Shown here: piece by piece, positions 8,049 through 15,672 of the stretch | How positions within the stretch are numbered: the stretch's first letter is position 1 | Layout of the letters: the number at the start of each line of letters is the position of its first letter | Assembly: GCF_031624635.1 (NCBI RefSeq) | Contig: NZ_JAMQOQ010000003.1 | Coordinates: 372,001 to 436,000 of the forward strand | DNA: 64,000 bases | Source of the DNA: Halogeometricum sp. S3BR5-2 | Lineage (GTDB): Archaea; Halobacteriota; Halobacteria; Halobacteriales; Haloferacaceae | Direction of reading: 5' to 3' | Notes under the pieces: model-generated | Told to the model about the DNA's origin: nothing | The model's database searches: none | The model's input: only the letters and a program-made list of their open reading frames with translations | Position numbers and translations under genes: made by a program

Positions 8049-9416
8049 ATGGCTGGAACGTACGACCTCGTCATCGTCGGCGGCGGCATCAGCGGCGCCT
8101 CGCTGCTCTACACGACGGCGAAGTTCACCGACATCGAATCGATAGCGCTCGTCGAGAAAGAAGAAGAGATTGCCGCCATCAACTCGAAGCACACGAACAA
8201 CTCCCAGACGCTGCATTTCGGCGATATCGAGACGAACTACAAGCTGGAGAAAGCCGAGTCCGTCAAACGGGGTGCGGAGACGCTCGCGGGCTACCTTGAG
8301 AACCACGACCCCGACCGCGAGATGCACGCCAAGCGGAGCAAGATGGTCCTCGCCGTGGGCGACGAGGAGGTCGAGAGCCTCGAAGAGCGCTACTACGAGG
8401 AGGGATTCGGCGACCTGTACCCGAAGCTCCGACCCATCGACCGCGAGGAGATAGCCGAGATAGAGCCGAAGGTCGTCGAGGGGCGCGACCCATCCGAGGA
8501 ACTGCTTGCCCTCCAGACGCCCGACGGCTACGTCGTCGACTACGGCGCCACCTCGCAGTCGTTCGTCGAGGAGGCTCGCGAAGAGGCGAACGTCGACGTC
8601 TACACCTCCACCGAAGTCGAGGAGATAACCGAGGGGTACGAAGGATTCACGCTCGATACGACCGCCGGGAAGTTCGACGCCGACGTGACCGTCGTCGCCG
8701 CGGGGTCGCACAGCCTCCAGATGGCGAAGTCGCTCGGCTACGGGCAGGACGCCGTGTTGCTCCCCATCGCGGGCAGTTTCTTCCTCTCGGAGGACTTCCT
8801 GAACGGGAAGGTGTACACCCTGCAGATGAAGAAACTCCCGTTCGCCGCCATCCACGGCGACGCCGACGTCCACGACCCATCCATCACCCGGTTCGGGCCG
8901 ACGGCCAAACTCGTCCCGACGCTCGAACGCGGCCGCGTCTCGACGGTCAAGGACTTCCTCGACGTGTTCGGTCTGAACGCCGCGGCGTTCCTCAGTTACG
9001 CCAACATCCTCGCGGACCGCATCCTCCTCCCCTACGTCCTGCGGAACCTCGTCTACGACCTCCCGAAGGTCGGTCCCGAGAAGTTCCTCCCGCACGTCCA
9101 GAAGGTCGTCCCCAGCGCCACCATCGACGACATCGAACGCGCGAAGGGCTACGGCGGCGTCCGCCCGCAGATAGTCAACCTCGAAGAGAAAGCACTCGAC
9201 ATGGGCGAGGCGAAGATCGTCGGCGACGAGATAATCTTCAACATCACGCCGTCGCCGGGCGCCTCGACCAGTCTGAAGAACGCGATGCGCGACACCCGGA
9301 CGCTGATGGACTTCTTCGACGGGGAGTACGAGTTCGACGAGGAGGCGTTCCGCGCCGACACCATCGACAACTTCCCCCGCCCCGAGGAGACCGAGATGCC
9401 GGCGGCGGACGACTGA
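8049..9416 (+). CDS. FAD-dependent oxidoreductase, malate:quinone oxidoreductase-like
   Basis: 455 aa. The N-terminus carries a classical dinucleotide fold, DLVIVGGGISGASLLY, with the acidic end of strand 2 at VEKE. The segments SKHTNNSQTLHFGDIETNY, TRFGPTAKLVPTLER and GVRPQIVN, and the late TPSPGASTSLKNA stretch, resemble malate:quinone oxidoreductases, which pass electrons from malate to the quinone pool at the membrane. No TM helix is present. An alternative is another 2-hydroxyacid oxidase of the same superfamily. Single gene with its own promoter. Confidence 0.8.
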   Translation: MAGTYDLVIVGGGISGASLLYTTAKFTDIESIALVEKEEEIAAINSKHTNNSQTLHFGDIETNYKLEKAESVKRGAETLAGYLENHDPDREMHAKRSKMVLAVGDEEVESLEERYYEEGFGDLYPKLRPIDREEIAEIEPKVVEGRDPSEELLALQTPDGYVVDYGATSQSFVEEAREEANVDVYTSTEVEEITEGYEGFTLDTTAGKFDADVTVVAAGSHSLQMAKSLGYGQDAVLLPIAGSFFLSEDFLNGKVYTLQMKKLPFAAIHGDADVHDPSITRFGPTAKLVPTLERGRVSTVKDFLDVFGLNAAAFLSYANILADRILLPYVLRNLVYDLPKVGPEKFLPHVQKVVPSATIDDIERAKGYGGVRPQIVNLEEKALDMGEAKIVGDEIIFNITPSPGASTSLKNAMRDTRTLMDFFDGEYEFDEEAFRADTIDNFPRPEETEMPAADD

Positions 9417-9806
9417 GGCGCGACCTTCTCTCCCGTTCGTCGGGACCGCTCACGCCACCGGAACATATCTACTTGTTCTCCTTTCCTTTCGACCGGTCTT
9501 GCGTTTCTTCGACGGTTCCCCGCTGGCGAGCCGTTTCGGGCCTGAAACGTTCCGACTCCGTATTCCTTCGCTCCCCGATTGAGCCTCTCAGCACCCTTCT
9601 TTCCACACTAGACCGGGTTCCGCGAATCTCTCTGTTTGCCAGGCGGACTCTGTGACCAGTTAGCGAAGTTTGACAATTCTAGAAATTGTACGAATTCTAA
9701 ACTGCTTGATGTCCAAACTGTTCTATTCGACTCGCGCTCACAGCTGAACGGTTACGAGGCTACGTACGACGCCTCGACCACGGGCGGTCGGGCGCCGACC
9801 GCCCGC
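9417..9806. other. Gene-free gap between convergent genes with AT-rich palindrome
   Basis: 390 bases between two convergent stop codons, long for such a gap here. It contains a perfect inverted repeat at 9673-9689 (ACAATT-ctaga-AATTGT) and further AATT-rich sequence to 9705. The 10-mer AGAAATTGTA at 9681-9690 also occurs at 7855-7864. No convincing coding sequence; a small RNA or terminator is possible. Confidence 0.35.
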
Positions 9807-11021
9807 TCACTCGGTGACCAGCAGTCCCGTCGCGGCGACGACGGCGACGACCAAGGAGGCGGCGAGGAGCGCGAACGCCGCCTCGAAGGAGGCCCGTTCG
9901 GAGACGACGCCGACGACGGCGGGGGCGACGGCGCCGGCCCCCATCAGCACCGTCCGCACCGCTCCGAGGCCGCCGCCGGCGAGCGAGTCGGGGACCAACT
10001 CGACGAGAAACGAGCCCCTGACCGGCCGGAAACCGTGCGACCCGAGCCCGAAGGCGACCACCGACGCGCCGAGGGCGAGCGTGGTCGACCCGACGAGGAG
10101 GCCGACGAGGCCGGCGAGCGCCAGCACCAACGTTCCGACGACGACGCGCAGCGACCCGACGCGGTCGCTCAGGTCGCCGGTGAGCAGTTGAACGAAGCTC
10201 ACGGCGAACAGAACGCTGTAGAGCCCGTTCGCCAGCGTCGAACTCGCCCCCGCCGCGGCGGTCAGATAGAGGGGGAGGAAGGCGACGACGCCGTTGTAGG
10301 TGAAGGAGAACGCGACGGTGACGAGCACGAACGCCGCGAACCGCCCGTCGGTGCAGAGCGCGAGGTAGTCGTCGAGGGATGCGCCGTCGTCGTCGGCCTC
10401 TGCCTCGTCTTCGTCTCTCCCCCCGGTCGACTCGGTTCCGCTTCCCCTCCCGCCGGCAGCTTCCGCGCTCGACGTCCGCGCGAGGAACGCGCCGCCCAAG
10501 AGGAGTCCGGCGACGCCGCTGCCGAAGAACAGCGTCCCCCAGCCGTACCTGCCGGCGACGGCGACGACGGCCGCGGGCGCGACGACGCCCCCGAGGGCGC
10601 CGAACGTGTCGAGGACGCCCAGCGCGCGACCCTTCCGCTCGGGGTAGACCGAGGAGAGAAAGCGGACGGCGACGGTCTTGTGGACGCCGGTGCCGAGTCC
10701 GACGAGCACCATCCCCCCGACGAGGAGCGGGAACGAGACGGGGCGCGAGAGCGCGAAGACGCCGAGGACGGTGGTGGCGACGCCGCCGGCGATGACGCGC
10801 GGCGACCCGACCCTGTCCGCGAGGACGCCCGACGGGAACTGCATGACGGCGTAGACCAGCATCATCGCCGTGTACGCGAGACCGATGGTGCCGTTGGAGA
10901 CGCCGTAGGTCGCCTGGAACTCCGGGAACAGCGGCGGGAACGCGTAGCGGACGAATTTCGCCAGAAACCAGATCGCCGCGGTCAAAAGCAGCGTGTCGAA
11001 CGCGCCGAGGCGGCGTCTCAT
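9807..11021 (-). CDS. MFS transporter (12 TM)
   Basis: 404 aa with 12 hydrophobic segments, and an acidic cytoplasmic loop of about 45 residues (SSAEAAGGRGSG through DEDEAEADDD) between TM6 and TM7. The loop 2-3 motif reads GVLADRVGSPRVI and its repeat in the second half GDLSDRVGSLRVV, which are classic MFS motif A copies. Substrate is unknown; the family includes drug exporters and nitrate or organic-acid carriers. A TATA-like ACTTTTACT on the minus strand at about 11048-11056 precedes the ATG by about 28 bases, suggesting a leaderless mRNA. Confidence 0.88.
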   Translation of the reverse strand: MRRRLGAFDTLLLTAAIWFLAKFVRYAFPPLFPEFQATYGVSNGTIGLAYTAMMLVYAVMQFPSGVLADRVGSPRVIAGGVATTVLGVFALSRPVSFPLLVGGMVLVGLGTGVHKTVAVRFLSSVYPERKGRALGVLDTFGALGGVVAPAAVVAVAGRYGWGTLFFGSGVAGLLLGGAFLARTSSAEAAGGRGSGTESTGGRDEDEAEADDDGASLDDYLALCTDGRFAAFVLVTVAFSFTYNGVVAFLPLYLTAAAGASSTLANGLYSVLFAVSFVQLLTGDLSDRVGSLRVVVGTLVLALAGLVGLLVGSTTLALGASVVAFGLGSHGFRPVRGSFLVELVPDSLAGGGLGAVRTVLMGAGAVAPAVVGVVSERASFEAAFALLAASLVVAVVAATGLLVTE

Positions 11022-11104
11022 CGTCCTCCGGTCCGAGCGGGGTTCAGTAAAAGTAATCGAAGGCGGTGAGGCGGGAGCGGTCGGCGCTCCCGGTTCGAGA
11101 CCGT

Positions 11105-11668
11105 TCAGTTAGAGGGCGTTTCGGTCGAACTCTCGACCGGGGTCGCGCCCGCGCCTGCCTCCGAGCCCGCGGTTCCGGTCCCGGCACCGCCCTGAGCCTG
11201 TGATTTCGCCCGCTGGAACGTCTCCTGCGGGAGCAGGGCGTTCACCATCTCGAACGACAGCGAGTCGATGAGGGTCGCCGGTCCGCCGGCGACGAGAACG
11301 ATACCGAACTGCTCGACCGCGCCGACGACTCGGAGGTTCTCGGTCGAGTCGGCGCGCTGGCGGAAGGAGTCGACGGCCCGGGTGAGCAGTTCCTGCTGTG
11401 CCGTCTGGTACTGCTGTTGGGCCTCCGACCGGGAGACGTTCCCGGAGGAGAGCTCCGATTGGATCTCCTGTCGTCGCTCCTGCAACCGCTGTTGGTCGGG
11501 TTGTACGGTGACGGCTACTCGTCGGGAGCCCTCGCCGCTCCCGTCCGTTCCGGTGGTCGTCGTCTGCTGGGCGGCGTCGTCTTGGAGCGCGCTACAACCG
11601 GCGAGCGAGAGGGCGGTACCGGTCCCGGCGAGTTCCAGGAACCGGCGGCGGTCTGTCTCGAAGTCCAT
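11105..11668 (-). CDS. Tat-exported lipoprotein, unknown function
   Basis: 187 aa. The N-terminus has a twin-arginine signal (DRRRFLELAGTG) followed by a lipobox ending LAGC, so it should be exported folded and lipid-anchored outside the cell, as is common in haloarchaea. The mature part has a Gln/Arg-rich helical region (about residues 55-100, probably coiled coil) and a hydrophobic patch (IVLVAGGPATLIDSL). A Gly/Ala/Thr-rich tail follows. The start at 11668 is fixed by the signal peptide; an upstream extension would bury the twin Arg. No family recognised. Confidence 0.78.
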   Translation of the reverse strand: MDFETDRRRFLELAGTGTALSLAGCSALQDDAAQQTTTTGTDGSGEGSRRVAVTVQPDQQRLQERRQEIQSELSSGNVSRSEAQQQYQTAQQELLTRAVDSFRQRADSTENLRVVGAVEQFGIVLVAGGPATLIDSLSFEMVNALLPQETFQRAKSQAQGGAGTGTAGSEAGAGATPVESSTETPSN

Positions 11669-11975
11669 CGGGTACACCTTCGGACAGCGCCGGAAAACGG
11701 CGTCGAAACGCGCCCGCGGCGGTCGCAGCGACCGGCGGATACGAGCACAAAACACGAACACGTAGATCCGTAATTGGGCATAGAGTTCCGTATGTCGAAC
11801 ATACGTTTCCACCACCGGCGCAGAGAGAATTCGAAGTGGACGAGTATCGGCCGTCGCGGGGACAACACGTCCGCCGCGAAGGCTCGTCGGTGTCGAGCGG
11901 GAACCCTATTCACCCTCTTTTCGCGTTCGTTCTCAGCGAATATGCGTGTTCGCTGCCCTACTCTTCTCGGTAGAG

Positions 11976-11995
11976 TTACAGCATTAGATATGTAA
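11976..11995. promoter_or_regulatory. Palindrome TTACA-N4-TA-N4-TGTAA, copy A (perfect)
   Basis: TTACA at 11976-11980, central TA at 11985-11986, TGTAA at 11991-11995. It lies 308 bases before the lipoprotein gene and about 420 before the thioesterase gene. It has the same architecture as copies at 31274, 33229 and 57338, with one-mismatch copies at 17000 and 28236. Size and symmetry fit a dimeric DNA-binding protein. Confidence 0.5.
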
Positions 11996-12404
11996 TGGTA
12001 ACTCCGGACAACCGATTCGACTCCCGCCGCTCGTCCACCGAACGACCCGATATCGCCTCGACGCCCTCCGCGGTTCAGTGCGAGACGCGCGACTCTCCCC
12101 GTTTCCGATTCACCGTCGATGCCCTCGAACTGTTCGATACAGTCGAATGAGGGGCTTCGAGAGATAATCTCCCGACCGAAGCGGGGTTTCGCGCCGTATC
12201 CGGCGCTTCGTTTCCGCTCTCGGAGCGAACGCGCGCCTCCGATTCGCCTTCGACGAGACGTCCGTTCGACATCGGCGAACAGCGAGGTCGGTCCGGCGGG
12301 ATGCATCGAGAGAAACACTCTTCTGCGTTCCGAGGAAACCCACCGCCCGTGATTCGAACGACAACCGCCGGGCCGCCGGCGAGAGCGACCCGCGCGACGC
12401 GACC

Positions 12405-12410
12405 GGAGGT
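12405..12410 (+). promoter_or_regulatory. Shine-Dalgarno GGAGGT deciding a GTG start
   Basis: A perfect GGAGGT ends six bases before the GTG at 12417. Strong Shine-Dalgarno sites are unusual at first genes in haloarchaea, where leaderless mRNAs dominate. This one supports the GTG over any later ATG of the thioesterase gene. Confidence 0.6.
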
Positions 12411-12416
12411 CCGAGC

Positions 12417-12851
12417 GTGACGTACGAACGCGTCTGGACCGTGCGGTTCTCCGACGCCGACTCCTTCGGCATCGCTCACTACCCGCGCATCGTCGACGCG
12501 GTCCACGAGACGTCCGACATGTTCATGCAGTCCATCGGCTTCCCGTACTGGGAGATAGTCGAGGAACACGGCTACGGACTGCCGCTCGTGGAGATGAACT
12601 TCGAGTTCGAACGCCCCGTGGAAGCCGGCGACGAGGTGACGGTCGAACTGACCCCGGACCTCGGAACCCGGAGCGTCCGGTTCGAGTACGTCGCCCGGTC
12701 GGACGGCGAAGTGGCGTTCACCGGCTACGAACAGCGCGTCTGCGCCCCCGCCGACGGGGAGGGGTCGATGGAACTCCCCGACGACCTCCGCGCGGCGCTG
12801 TCTGAGTACGCCGACGCGGACGGAGACGGGGACGGGTCCGAGGACGACTGA
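12417..12851 (+). CDS. Acyl-CoA thioesterase, 4-hydroxybenzoyl-CoA thioesterase/YbgC type
   Basis: 144 aa hotdog-fold protein. The N-terminal VRFSDADSFGIAHYPRIVDAVHE is the catalytic signature of the family, with Asp in SDADSFGIAHY where YbgC-type enzymes have DxDxxGxVxxxxY. EMNFEFERPVEAGDEVTVE and VRFEYVARSDGEVAFTGYEQRVC make up the later strands. It should hydrolyse a short or aromatic acyl-CoA in the cytosol; the substrate is unknown. Translation starts at GTG with a strong Shine-Dalgarno. The tail is Asp/Gly-rich. It converges on the FAH-family gene. Confidence 0.85.
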   Translation: MTYERVWTVRFSDADSFGIAHYPRIVDAVHETSDMFMQSIGFPYWEIVEEHGYGLPLVEMNFEFERPVEAGDEVTVELTPDLGTRSVRFEYVARSDGEVAFTGYEQRVCAPADGEGSMELPDDLRAALSEYADADGDGDGSEDD

Positions 12852-12874
12852 CCGCCCTCGGGTCCGAACCGAAC

Positions 12875-13753
12875 TTACTCCTGGCCGCCCTTCTGCACGT
12901 TCGCGTCCTCGTAGCTGACGTCCCGTTCCGTCACGTCGACGGTCATGCCGCCGACGTCCGCTATCTCGGCCTCGATGGTGTCGCCGTCGGAGAGTTCGCT
13001 GACCCCCTCGGGCGTCCCCGTCGTGATGATGTCGCCCGCTTCGAGCGTCGCGCCGAGCGAGGCGTACTGGACGACGTCCGCGCAGGTGTACACCATGTCG
13101 CCGGTGTTCTCGTACTGGCGTCGCTCGCCGTTGAGTTGGAGTTCCATCTGGAGGTCCTGCGGGTCATCTATCTCGTCGGCGGTGACGACGCACGGCCCGA
13201 CGACCGTGAACGTGTCGTAGGACTTGCGGTTCGAGCGGTCCTGGTCGCCGCGCAGCGAGATGTCGAGCAGGATGGTGTAGCCGAAGATGTGGTCCCACGC
13301 GTCCTCGGCGTCGACGTCCTTCGCCTCCTCGCCCATGACGAACGCGAGTTCTATCTCGTGGTCGGTCCGCCGGTCCGAGAACGGGAGTTCGATACCGTGG
13401 TCCGGGCCGACGACGCTGGAGGGGGCCTTCAGGAAGTACCCCTTGTCCTTGATGGAGAACCACTCGTCGGTGGTGATGTCGCGGTCCGACAGGGCCTCCT
13501 CGATGTGATTCTCGTAGTTCAGCGGCGCGGCGATGACCTTTCCCGGTCGGTCGACGGGCGACAGCAGGTCCACGTCCTCGACGTCGTGGTCGGGGTCCTC
13601 GTCGGCGTACTGTTCGGCGTCGTAGTCGCCCTCCACGTAGTCGAGGAGCGGTTCGCGGCCGTCGAGGTCGAGTCGGTCGCCGAGGTCGATGACGCCTGTG
13701 CCGTCGTCGGTGAGCAGACCCAACTGTCCGTCGTCGTATCTAACGAAGCGCAT
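12875..13753 (-). CDS. Fumarylacetoacetate hydrolase (FAH) family protein
   Basis: 292 aa. The C-terminal two-thirds match the FAH catalytic fold: IAAPLNYENHIEEA, FLKAPSSVVGPDHGIELP, DHEIELAFVMGEEAKDV with the metal-binding E-x-E pair, SLRGDQDRSNRKSYDTFTVVGP, and a late TGTPEGVSEL. Family members are Mg/Mn-dependent hydrolases or decarboxylases of diketo acids (acylpyruvase, 2-hydroxyhepta-diene-dioate isomerase). The ATG at 13751-13753 is preceded at 24-31 bases by TTTTATTA on the minus strand, a good TATA box giving a leaderless transcript. The frame open further upstream is not used. Confidence 0.88.
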   Translation of the reverse strand: MRFVRYDDGQLGLLTDDGTGVIDLGDRLDLDGREPLLDYVEGDYDAEQYADEDPDHDVEDVDLLSPVDRPGKVIAAPLNYENHIEEALSDRDITTDEWFSIKDKGYFLKAPSSVVGPDHGIELPFSDRRTDHEIELAFVMGEEAKDVDAEDAWDHIFGYTILLDISLRGDQDRSNRKSYDTFTVVGPCVVTADEIDDPQDLQMELQLNGERRQYENTGDMVYTCADVVQYASLGATLEAGDIITTGTPEGVSELSDGDTIEAEIADVGGMTVDVTERDVSYEDANVQKGGQE

Positions 13754-13776
13754 GGCCGAACGTGCGGTCGAGACGC

Positions 13777-13784
13777 TAATAAAA
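13777..13784 (-). promoter_or_regulatory. TATA box of the FAH-family gene
   Basis: Minus-strand TTTTATTA centred about 28 bases before the ATG at 13753, the classic spacing for a leaderless haloarchaeal transcript. It lies outside the neighbouring TnpB element, so the insertion left this promoter intact. Confidence 0.5.
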
Positions 13785-13887
13785 GATGGTGGTCTCCGCG
13801 GACGAGGCGGTCCGCGAGGTTTCGAGGGGCCGACACGAGTCGGGCGCGGCGTCGAAGGAGATTTTATACTGGTCAGCGAGGCGAATA

Positions 13888-13909
13888 CCCCGACCCACCG
13901 TGGTCGGGG
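13888..13909. repeat. Left-end hairpin of the TnpB element
   Basis: Stem CCCCGACC paired with GGTCGGGG, eight base pairs with a six-base loop. It lies 63 bases before the tnpB start, where IS605-type left ends place the structure recognised by TnpA. Confidence 0.5.
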
Positions 13910-13971
13910 ATGAAGCCGACACGGGGGGATACAAACCATTAAGTCGAAACATCTCTAATCAAGAGACAGCG

Positions 13972-15213
13972 ATGGAACACAGTCACCGCTACCACGCCTA
14001 CCCGACACAAACGGTAGCGGAAGGACTGGAACACCATCTGAACGTTCATCGCCAACTCTACAACCACGTCCGATGGGACTACACGAACAGTCCCAAGGAC
14101 GACAAGCCAAGTGAGTACGACCAGAACAACAAACTTTCCGAGTGGAAGCGAAAGTGGCCTGTGTTCAGCGAGTCACACTCGAAAGCCGCACAAGCCACTG
14201 TCGCTCGCTTCCACCGTAATCTCTCCAGCCTTCGCAAGAAGAAAGAGAAGGGGTACAACGTTGGGCGGCTCAAACGGCAAGCACCCACGGAATATCGGAG
14301 CGTGACGTACAACCAGTCTGGTTTCGACCTCGATGAAAAGAGGGGCCACGACAAGTACGCCTACGTCCGCTTCAGCAAAATCGGCTGGGTCAAAATCAGG
14401 TACTCGCGCCCGATTCCAGACCACGCCACCATCAAAGAAGTCACGTTCAAGAAGGAGACGACCGGCGAATGGTTCGTCTCGTTCGGCCTCGAAACCGAAA
14501 ACGCTGACTTGCCCGAGAAACCTGACGTGGATTCGCTCGATGCGAGCAATAGCGTCGGCATCGACCTCGGCATCCTCAACTACATCCACACCAGCGACGG
14601 AAAGACAGTGGATTGGCTCGGCCTCGAAGACGACTACGAGCGTCTTCGCCGCGAGCAACGCAAACTCTCACGGAAAGAGAAGGGGTCGAACAACTACGAG
14701 AAACAACGCCTGAAGGTCGCCACGGTCAAGCGCCACATCAAGCGGAAAGTCCTCGACTATCAGCACAAATTGACGACGTGGCTCGTCCGCGAGTACGACG
14801 CCGTGTTCGTGGAAGACCTGAACGTGAAGGGGATGCTCGAACAGTCGCACAACGCCCGCAACAAGCAGGATGCGGCATGGCGACAGTTCATCACACTCCT
14901 TGAATACAAGGCCGACCTGCACGGAACGCACGTCGTTCAGGTCGAAGCGCGAGGCACAACCAAAGAGTGCGCGTCGTGTGGCGTGGAGACCGCGAAACCC
15001 ATCTGGGTGCGGGAACACTCCTGCCCGAGTTGTGGATTCGAGACAGATAGAGACGCGAACGCAGCGATGAACGTCCTACAACGTGGCTTTTCTGAATTAG
15101 GGCTGGGATGGCCCGAATCAACGCCTGTGGAGACTGTGACCGCTACGGACGCCGCTGATTTTCAGCGTGTGTCTGCAAGTCACGTCCTCGAAACAGGAAG
15201 ACTGCCCTCGTGA
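13972..15213 (+). CDS. tnpB: RNA-guided endonuclease TnpB (IS1341-type)
   Basis: 413 aa, full length. The RuvC-like site is complete: Asp198 in VGIDLG, Glu281 in VFVEDLNVKG and Asp361 in DRDANAAMN. The zinc ribbon between the last two has Cys333/Cys336 and Cys351/Cys354. The N-terminal part is basic and helical (VARFHRNLSSLRKKK). TnpB proteins are ancestors of Cas12 and cut DNA guided by an RNA made from the element's right end. All catalytic residues are present, so it is probably active. Codon use is less GC-biased than neighbours, consistent with transfer. The ATG at 13972 aligns with the family start; the open frame upstream is in the element's left end. Confidence 0.93.
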   Translation: MEHSHRYHAYPTQTVAEGLEHHLNVHRQLYNHVRWDYTNSPKDDKPSEYDQNNKLSEWKRKWPVFSESHSKAAQATVARFHRNLSSLRKKKEKGYNVGRLKRQAPTEYRSVTYNQSGFDLDEKRGHDKYAYVRFSKIGWVKIRYSRPIPDHATIKEVTFKKETTGEWFVSFGLETENADLPEKPDVDSLDASNSVGIDLGILNYIHTSDGKTVDWLGLEDDYERLRREQRKLSRKEKGSNNYEKQRLKVATVKRHIKRKVLDYQHKLTTWLVREYDAVFVEDLNVKGMLEQSHNARNKQDAAWRQFITLLEYKADLHGTHVVQVEARGTTKECASCGVETAKPIWVREHSCPSCGFETDRDANAAMNVLQRGFSELGLGWPESTPVETVTATDAADFQRVSASHVLETGRLPS

Positions 15214-15245
15214 GAACAGGATTCCCCGCGCCACCGTGCGCGAGG
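15100..15245 (+). ncRNA. Candidate omega RNA (reRNA) at the tnpB 3' end
   Basis: By analogy with IS200/IS605 elements, the guide RNA scaffold spans the end of tnpB and the right end, with the guide taken from flanking DNA just after it (from about 15246). In Halobacterium, sense RNAs overlapping the 3' ends of tnpB genes are known. The terminal hairpin at 15224-15245 would be the last scaffold structure. The 5' boundary is a guess. Confidence 0.35.
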
Positions 15246-15279
15246 TAACATTCAATACGGTCGACCCACTCCATCGGGT

Positions 15280-15600
15280 ATGGTACTCGATACCGACTTG
15301 GAGTCGACCGTGGCGTCGGCCGACGACGTTCCCGAGGCGTCGGACGTGCACGATATCGGTTCGGACGTCCCCATCGACGAGGTGTTCGACGAGGCGTTCA
15401 TGGCCGAGTACACCGAGTTCGACAGTTTCGAGGAGATGGTCGCGGCCAGTCCGTCGGACGCCTCCTCGGCCGCGGAACTCGAACAGGTGCCGACCGGCGA
15501 GTGGGACGAGTTCATCGCCGAGACGACGGCGTTCGCGGACGACGAGGAGATGGTGCTCGCCGCCCGCGACCACTGGGTGGCGAAGAAACTCGACCTGTAA
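15280..15600 (+). CDS. Acidic small protein, unknown
   Basis: 106 aa, very acidic in the N-terminal two-thirds, with a helical C-terminus (EMVLAARDHWVAKKLDL). The pattern DEVFDEAFMAEYTEFDSFEEMVAASP suggests amphipathic helices. No known motif. The start is about 35 bases after the end of the TnpB element, and the sequence between (AACATTCAATACGG) is the only candidate TATA region, so its native promoter may have been displaced or rebuilt by the insertion. Confidence 0.6.
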   Translation: MVLDTDLESTVASADDVPEASDVHDIGSDVPIDEVFDEAFMAEYTEFDSFEEMVAASPSDASSAAELEQVPTGEWDEFIAETTAFADDEEMVLAARDHWVAKKLDL

Positions 15601-15672
15601 CTCACAGACGTAGCGCTCTTTTCGTCCGTTCGATAGTCGGAAGAACAGCGACGCGAGACCGCTCGCCTTCTC

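Larger units (their letters stand above)
11669..12416. other. 748-base gap with a copy of the TTACA-N10-TGTAA palindrome
   Basis: No reading frame with haloarchaeal codon bias was seen on either strand. The left part (11740-12000) is AT-rich and should hold the promoter of the lipoprotein gene. One perfect copy of the 20-bp palindrome is at 11976-11995, and a Shine-Dalgarno element is at the right end. Confidence 0.4.
13886..15246 (+). mobile_element. Lone-TnpB (IS1341-type, IS200/IS605 superfamily) element
   Basis: A single-gene element: an intact tnpB flanked by hairpins and no tnpA. The left hairpin is at 13888-13909 (stem CCCCGACC/GGTCGGGG). The right hairpin is at 15224-15245 (stem CCCCGCGC/GCGCGAGG, one mismatch). 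Both loops read CCACCGTG across the top, suggesting matched subterminal structures as in IS605-type ends. There are no terminal inverted repeats or target duplication, as expected. Exact ends are estimates. Without TnpA it would need a transposase in trans. Confidence 0.6.

Noticed and set aside
12335-12365. tRNA-like T-loop (GTTCGAATC on the minus strand)
   Set aside because: The bases on both sides do not pair into a T-stem, and no acceptor, D or anticodon arms can be built around it.
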